Positions 61,749-64,000 of a DNA stretch of 64,000 nucleotides are shown piece after piece. The stretch is from a virus: IMG/VR virus record IMGVR_UViG_3300042515_001753, positions 124,001 to 188,000 of that record. One strand, given 5' to 3'. The notes beneath the pieces were generated by a model, which did no database searches, was not told the origin of the DNA, and saw only the letters and a program-made list of their open reading frames with translations. Numbering within the stretch: the stretch's first letter is position 1; every line of letters begins with the position of its first letter. The position numbers were made by a program, and so were the translations under genes.

Positions 61749-62457
61749 TTAACCATTTACGAATAGAATTATCACTAACTCCATATTTTTTACCTACAGC
61801 AAGATAAGAACTTTCTTTTACTTCTTGTAATAATTGTTCTTTAGAAGGTCTTTCAACTTTTCTTTGGGATTTTGAATAGCAACTATTACAAAGACCAGTT
61901 TTGCAGTTTGTTTTCAATTCAACCCCACAAGAAGAACATTTATGAATTTTTTTGGTTAGTATTGTTTGGATTTTATTTTTTATTGTTTGTGAGTTTTTAT
62001 TTTTCTTATTTTTACCACGATATGTTGGAGTTTTAGCGTGACAATTTGGGCATAAGATTTTTAAATTTTCTAATATATTGTTATAATGGTCTCCATCAAT
62101 ATGATCTAATTCTAAAGGTATTGGTTCTTCTAACCATTCACTCAATCCGCAGCATTCACATCTATGATTCTTTAATCCCTCTATAATTAATCTTTTTCGC
62201 AATTTGTTAGAATTGTACTCATAATTCTTAACAAGGATTTCACTTAATGGTGTTGTATTAAACTTATGAGTTTTTCCCTTTAGATGTCCTTGACCTGTAA
62301 AATGTGAAGTGTCTATTCCATAAAGTTTTTCAAATTTTTTAAATACTCTATAGTTTCCACCTCTTGGAGATAATCCAAGTTTTGTAAGTGCTTGTGCTAT
62401 GGAATAACTTTCTTCTACTGCTTTTTTAAATTCTTCTATGCTATATGAATGTCTCAT
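61744..62457 (-). CDS. HNH homing endonuclease, 237 aa
   Basis: HRCECCGLSEWLEEPIPLEL, DHIDGDHYNNILENLKILCP then NCHAKTPTYRGKNKKN: a full HNH motif with four zinc cysteines. N-terminal and C-terminal helix-turn-helix segments (KAVEESYSIAQALTKLGLSP and VKESSYLAVGKKYGVSDNSI) likely read DNA. It is free-standing, starts 43 bases after the intron-containing tRNA, and has its own late promoter inside a 14-bp inverted repeat. It may serve homing of itself and of the neighbouring intron. Confidence 0.85.
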   Translation of the reverse strand: MRHSYSIEEFKKAVEESYSIAQALTKLGLSPRGGNYRVFKKFEKLYGIDTSHFTGQGHLKGKTHKFNTTPLSEILVKNYEYNSNKLRKRLIIEGLKNHRCECCGLSEWLEEPIPLELDHIDGDHYNNILENLKILCPNCHAKTPTYRGKNKKNKNSQTIKNKIQTILTKKIHKCSSCGVELKTNCKTGLCNSCYSKSQRKVERPSKEQLLQEVKESSYLAVGKKYGVSDNSIRKWLK

Positions 62458-62500
62458 ACTGGTAAACTTATTGTATAGTTATTTATATAAGTTTACCAGT
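62458..62500 (-). promoter_or_regulatory. Late promoter inside inverted repeat
   Basis: Perfect 14-bp arms ACTGGTAAACTTAT (62458-62471) and ATAAGTTTACCAGT (62487-62500) separated by 15 bases. Late box TATAAATA (62487-62480) overlaps the outer arm by one base. The inner arm abuts the HNH start codon, so RNA from further upstream can fold over the start, while RNA from the late box cannot. Confidence 0.8.
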
Positions 62501-62503
62501 TCA

Positions 62504-62774
62504 TACCCGTGAGTGGATTCGAACCACCGCTTGAGAGATTTTCTTACCACTATAGTTTTCACTACCCTTTCGGTTTGTGGTCTGGACTATACCTTCATCA
62601 TACCTTTCGGTTTAGATGTTCCCCGTCTAGTCTCTACACCTTCATCTTACGATGCTTGGCTCGGTATTGCCATTTTACAGGTTTCACCGAATTTGAGGAA
62701 TTGCACTCATAAGGTTTCCCAAATGAGGCTCAATTTTCATAAGTCTCTTGCCTCTTCCGCTGGGCTACACGGGC
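62504..62774 (-). tRNA. tRNA with UAA anticodon interrupted by a group I intron
   Basis: Exons 62774-62741 and 62542-62504. After joining: acceptor GCCCGTG/CACGGGT (G1 pairs with T72), D arm GCC...GGC with GG in the loop, anticodon stem AGAGA/TCTCT with loop CTTAAAA (anticodon TAA, reading UUA), variable loop CAAGC, T arm GGTGG-TTCGAAT-CCACT, discriminator A. The T-loop is canonical. The anticodon says leucine, but the 5-nt variable loop is class I instead of the long arm of leucine tRNAs. A consensus promoter stands 8 bases upstream of the 5' end. Confidence 0.85.
62543..62740 (-). ncRNA. Group I intron in tRNA, 198 nt
   Basis: Starts after the CUU of the anticodon loop and ends with G before AAAA, the same place as the group I intron of cyanobacterial tRNA-Leu(UAA). 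Early AAAATTGAGCC supplies the GAG guide that pairs with exon CUU (P1). A CTCAT/ATGAG stem (P2) follows, then P4 TCGGT (62690-62686) with ACCGA (62665-62661), the R segment GTGTAGAGACTAGACGGGG and S segment AAGGTATAGTCC; P7 pairs GACTA with TAGTC. No reading frame inside. It is short for the family but the core is complete. Confidence 0.85.
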
Positions 62775-62788
62775 TTGTGTATGAGACT

Positions 62789-62817
62789 ATTATAACTCAA
62801 AGAGTCCTAATAGTCAA
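62789..62817 (-). promoter_or_regulatory. Sigma-70 promoter of tRNA
   Basis: Minus strand TTGACT (62817-62812), 17-base spacer, TATAAT (62794-62789). Start of transcription is expected near 62782, so the transcript would begin a few bases before the mature 5' end of the intron-containing tRNA at 62774. Confidence 0.8.
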
Positions 62818-62818
62818 G

Positions 62819-62892
62819 TGCTCATTGTGGGAATCTAACCCACCTTCGGCGCTTTATGAGAACGCTGCATTCAAACAGATTGCTAAATGAGC
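62819..62892 (-). tRNA. tRNA-Met-like (CAU anticodon)
   Basis: 74 nt. Acceptor GCTCATT/AATGAGC, D stem GCA/TGC with a loop lacking the usual GG, anticodon stem GCGTT/AGCGC with loop CTCATAA (anticodon CAT), variable loop CGAAG, T arm GTGGG-TTAGATT-CCCAC, discriminator A. CAU could mean methionine or, if modified, isoleucine. The diverged D loop lowers confidence. Confidence 0.75.
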
Positions 62893-62896
62893 ATTC

Positions 62897-62919
62897 GCTA
62901 TTCGCAAATGACGAATAGC
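62897..62919 (-). other. Hairpin between tRNA genes
   Basis: GCTATTCG and CGAATAGC form a perfect 8-bp stem with a 7-base loop between the class II tRNA and the Met-type tRNA. No T run follows, so a processing signal is more likely than a terminator. Confidence 0.5.
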
Positions 62920-62921
62920 AA

Positions 62922-63009
62922 TACGAGTGCCTGGATTCGAACCAGGTCAAAGCCGCTAATCTGGCGGAAAGGCGTTATAAGTGCCCTCTGACTACCAAGT
63001 CTCACTCGC
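62922..63009 (-). tRNA. Class II tRNA, anticodon apparently UAU
   Basis: 88 nt. Acceptor GCGAGTG/CACTCGT (G1 with T72), short D arm GAC-TTGGTA-GTC, anticodon stem GGGCA/CGCCT with an A-C mismatch at its top and loop CTTATAA (anticodon TAT), long variable arm CCGC...GCGG, T arm CCTGG-TTCGAAT-CCAGG, discriminator A. A long variable arm points to leucine, serine or tyrosine, which does not fit a UAU (isoleucine) anticodon. Could be a changed leucine tRNA. Confidence 0.65.
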
Positions 63010-63057
63010 ATAAAAGTTGCCTTGAAGCAACATATAAGACCTATAAGTTGCCTTGAC

Positions 63058-63240
63058 TCAACAACCTTCTTCGTGGTCGGTGTGTATTCGTATGAGGTCG
63101 TCTGCTTCTTTGTATTGTCTATAAGGAATCATCATAGCATCTCCGTGTTCGCTAGTAACAATAAAAGACTCTCCATTTTCCACTCTTTCTAGTAGATTAT
63201 CAAAGTCTTCTTGAAATTCTTCTACCGTAAACTTTTCCAT
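63058..63240 (-). CDS. Phd/YefM-like antitoxin-type protein
   Basis: 60 aa. MEKFTVEEFQEDFDNLLERV, ENGESFIVTSEHGDAMMIPY, RQYKEADD: the Phd/YefM pattern of an N-terminal helix, E-G-E--I-T--G---A-M-IPY strand and a following helix. These repress their own operon and neutralise a toxin. No toxin gene is beside it; the partner in the operon is a 61-aa protein upstream. It may act on a host toxin or as a regulator. Confidence 0.7.
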   Translation of the reverse strand: MEKFTVEEFQEDFDNLLERVENGESFIVTSEHGDAMMIPYRQYKEADDLIRIHTDHEEGC

Positions 63241-63243
63241 TTA

Positions 63244-63429
63244 TCAAAGAGGATTTGAGTATGCAAGACAATCATCACTTACCTGAGCACGAACCACTTC
63301 CAGTACATTCATAAACTGGTCTGGAGTTTCACAATTCACAACTCGTTCACCACCCTCACTCGAATACAGATAGAACTTACGAGCAAGCGTATCGACAACA
63401 CAACGGGTCAGGGTCTCTTCGGCAGGCAT
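63244..63429 (-). CDS. Hypothetical protein, 61 aa
   Basis: MPAEETLTRCVVDTLARKFY, LYSSEGGERVVNCETPDQFM, NVLEVVRAQVSDDCLAYSNP. Alpha/beta, a type I know from marine phages. First gene of the operon with the Phd-like gene and the tRNAs. Confidence 0.65.
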   Translation of the reverse strand: MPAEETLTRCVVDTLARKFYLYSSEGGERVVNCETPDQFMNVLEVVRAQVSDDCLAYSNPL

Positions 63430-63455
63430 CAGGCGTTTCGTTTGATTACCTAGGT

Positions 63456-63484
63456 ATTATAGGGCATCTGGGGGCAGGTGTCAA
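63456..63484 (-). promoter_or_regulatory. Consensus sigma-70 promoter
   Basis: Minus strand TTGACA (63484-63479), 17-base spacer, TATAAT (63461-63456): a perfect consensus. It is 27 bases before the ATG of the 61-aa gene and divergent from the plus-strand oxygenase gene. The leader TACCTAGGTAATCAAACG is related to that of the 35944 cassette family. Confidence 0.85.
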
Positions 63485-63539
63485 GGGGTTTTGGGCACCA
63501 AATTGAGTTATAATACATAGTATAGAAAAAATAATAAGT

Positions 63540-64000
63540 ATGAGTGATTTTGTAAAAAAAGGTTGGTATTATCTTCCAAATATTATTACCAAAGAAGAAG
63601 CAATACAAATCAAATATCAAAACTTATGTGGTGCTATAAATGATTTAGGTTCTTTAGAGGGACATTGGGACCCAGAAAGAGGTAGAGTTTTGACTTGTTA
63701 TGCTCCACCTTCTTGCACCTTTGTAATGAAGAGAATTCAACCAGTTCTTGAAGATTTACTAGGTGAAGAACTCATTCCAACATATTGGTTCTCCACAACT
63801 TATCATAATGGTGGATGGATGAACTGCCATACTGATCGTCCTTCTTGTGAAGTATCAATCACTATGAATATCTGTGGTGATGCTTCTTGGCCAATTAAAA
63901 TCAAAGACCTGACTGGTAAAACAATTAAAGCAGTTACACCAGTTGGAGATGGAGTTGCATACTTAGGAACACTTGTAGAGCACTGGAGAAGTCCTCTGAG
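63540..64000 (+). CDS. 2-oxoglutarate/Fe(II) oxygenase, right edge partial
   Basis: Starts MSDFVKKGWYYLPNIITKEE and is cut by the window end. WMNCHTDRPSCEVSITMNIC holds the HxD ligands, GDGVAYLGTLVEHWRSPL the second histidine and, expected just beyond, the arginine. Different family from the 48.9-51.4 kb set. A TATAAT box is at about 63511 but no good -35 box. Opposite strand to nearly all other genes. Confidence 0.75.
   Translation, partial: MSDFVKKGWYYLPNIITKEEAIQIKYQNLCGAINDLGSLEGHWDPERGRVLTCYAPPSCTFVMKRIQPVLEDLLGEELIPTYWFSTTYHNGGWMNCHTDRPSCEVSITMNICGDASWPIKIKDLTGKTIKAVTPVGDGVAYLGTLVEHWRSPL

Noticed and set aside
62821-63009. Introns in the other two tRNAs
   Set aside because: Both fold as continuous tRNAs of 74 and 88 nt with no extra sequence in the anticodon loop.

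Overview
The window looks like part of the genome of a T4-like myovirus that infects cyanobacteria (a cyanophage). The evidence is a CP12-type Calvin-cycle inhibitor gene, T4-type late promoters of the NATAAATA form, long repetitive tail-fibre genes (one ending in an S74-type chaperone), a glycine-rich adhesin, a row of 2-oxoglutarate/Fe(II) oxygenases and several free-standing homing endonucleases. There is no ribosomal RNA, integrase or recognisable host gene. Nearly all genes lie on the minus strand and overlap by ATGA, TGATG or TAATG. Only a degenerate GIY-YIG gene (11.8-12.5 kb) and an oxygenase cut by the right edge are on the plus strand.

Layout from right to left, the direction of transcription. 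(1) 63.5-62.5 kb: two small genes (one Phd/YefM-like) behind a consensus sigma-70 promoter, then three tRNA genes; the last is a tRNA with a UAA anticodon interrupted by a 198-nt group I intron, followed 4 nt later by an HNH endonuclease gene. (2) 61.7-52.8 kb: late structural module with a 1853-residue fibre, a glycine-rich adhesin and a 666-residue fibre. (3) 52.7-48.4 kb: DEAD-type helicase and four oxygenase-like genes. (4) 48-35 kb: small genes with a metallophosphoesterase, AbrB-like protein, CP12, Dam-type methylase, a second adenine methylase with a possible nuclease partner, and a SprT-like protease. (5) 35-17 kb: about 55 tiny genes in short operons, interrupted by three GIY-YIG endonucleases. 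(6) 17-13.9 kb: three LamG-fold proteins with late-type promoters. (7) 11.8-10.6 kb: about 1.2 kb with little coding sequence, holding an operator-like palindrome array, divergent sigma-70-type promoters, repeats and a possible late noncoding RNA. (8) 10.6-2.5 kb: more small genes, including ArdA-like antirestriction and MutH-like proteins; the left part is strikingly GC-rich. (9) 2.4-0 kb: glycosyltransferase and SET-domain genes.

Two regulatory themes run through the window. First, most early-type operons begin with the same cassette: a 24-bp palindrome (TGTGCCAnTTCnnGAAnTGG plus CACA) over the end of the upstream gene, usually a GC-rich hairpin, then a TATAAT box and a short leader. This resembles the promoter/stem-loop (PeSL) cassettes known from T4-type phages. 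Second, four homing endonuclease genes each carry a late promoter inside a perfect 10-14 bp inverted repeat, the arrangement known from I-TevI, where read-through RNA is folded shut and only late RNA is translated. All assignments come from reading the sequence; no database search was possible.
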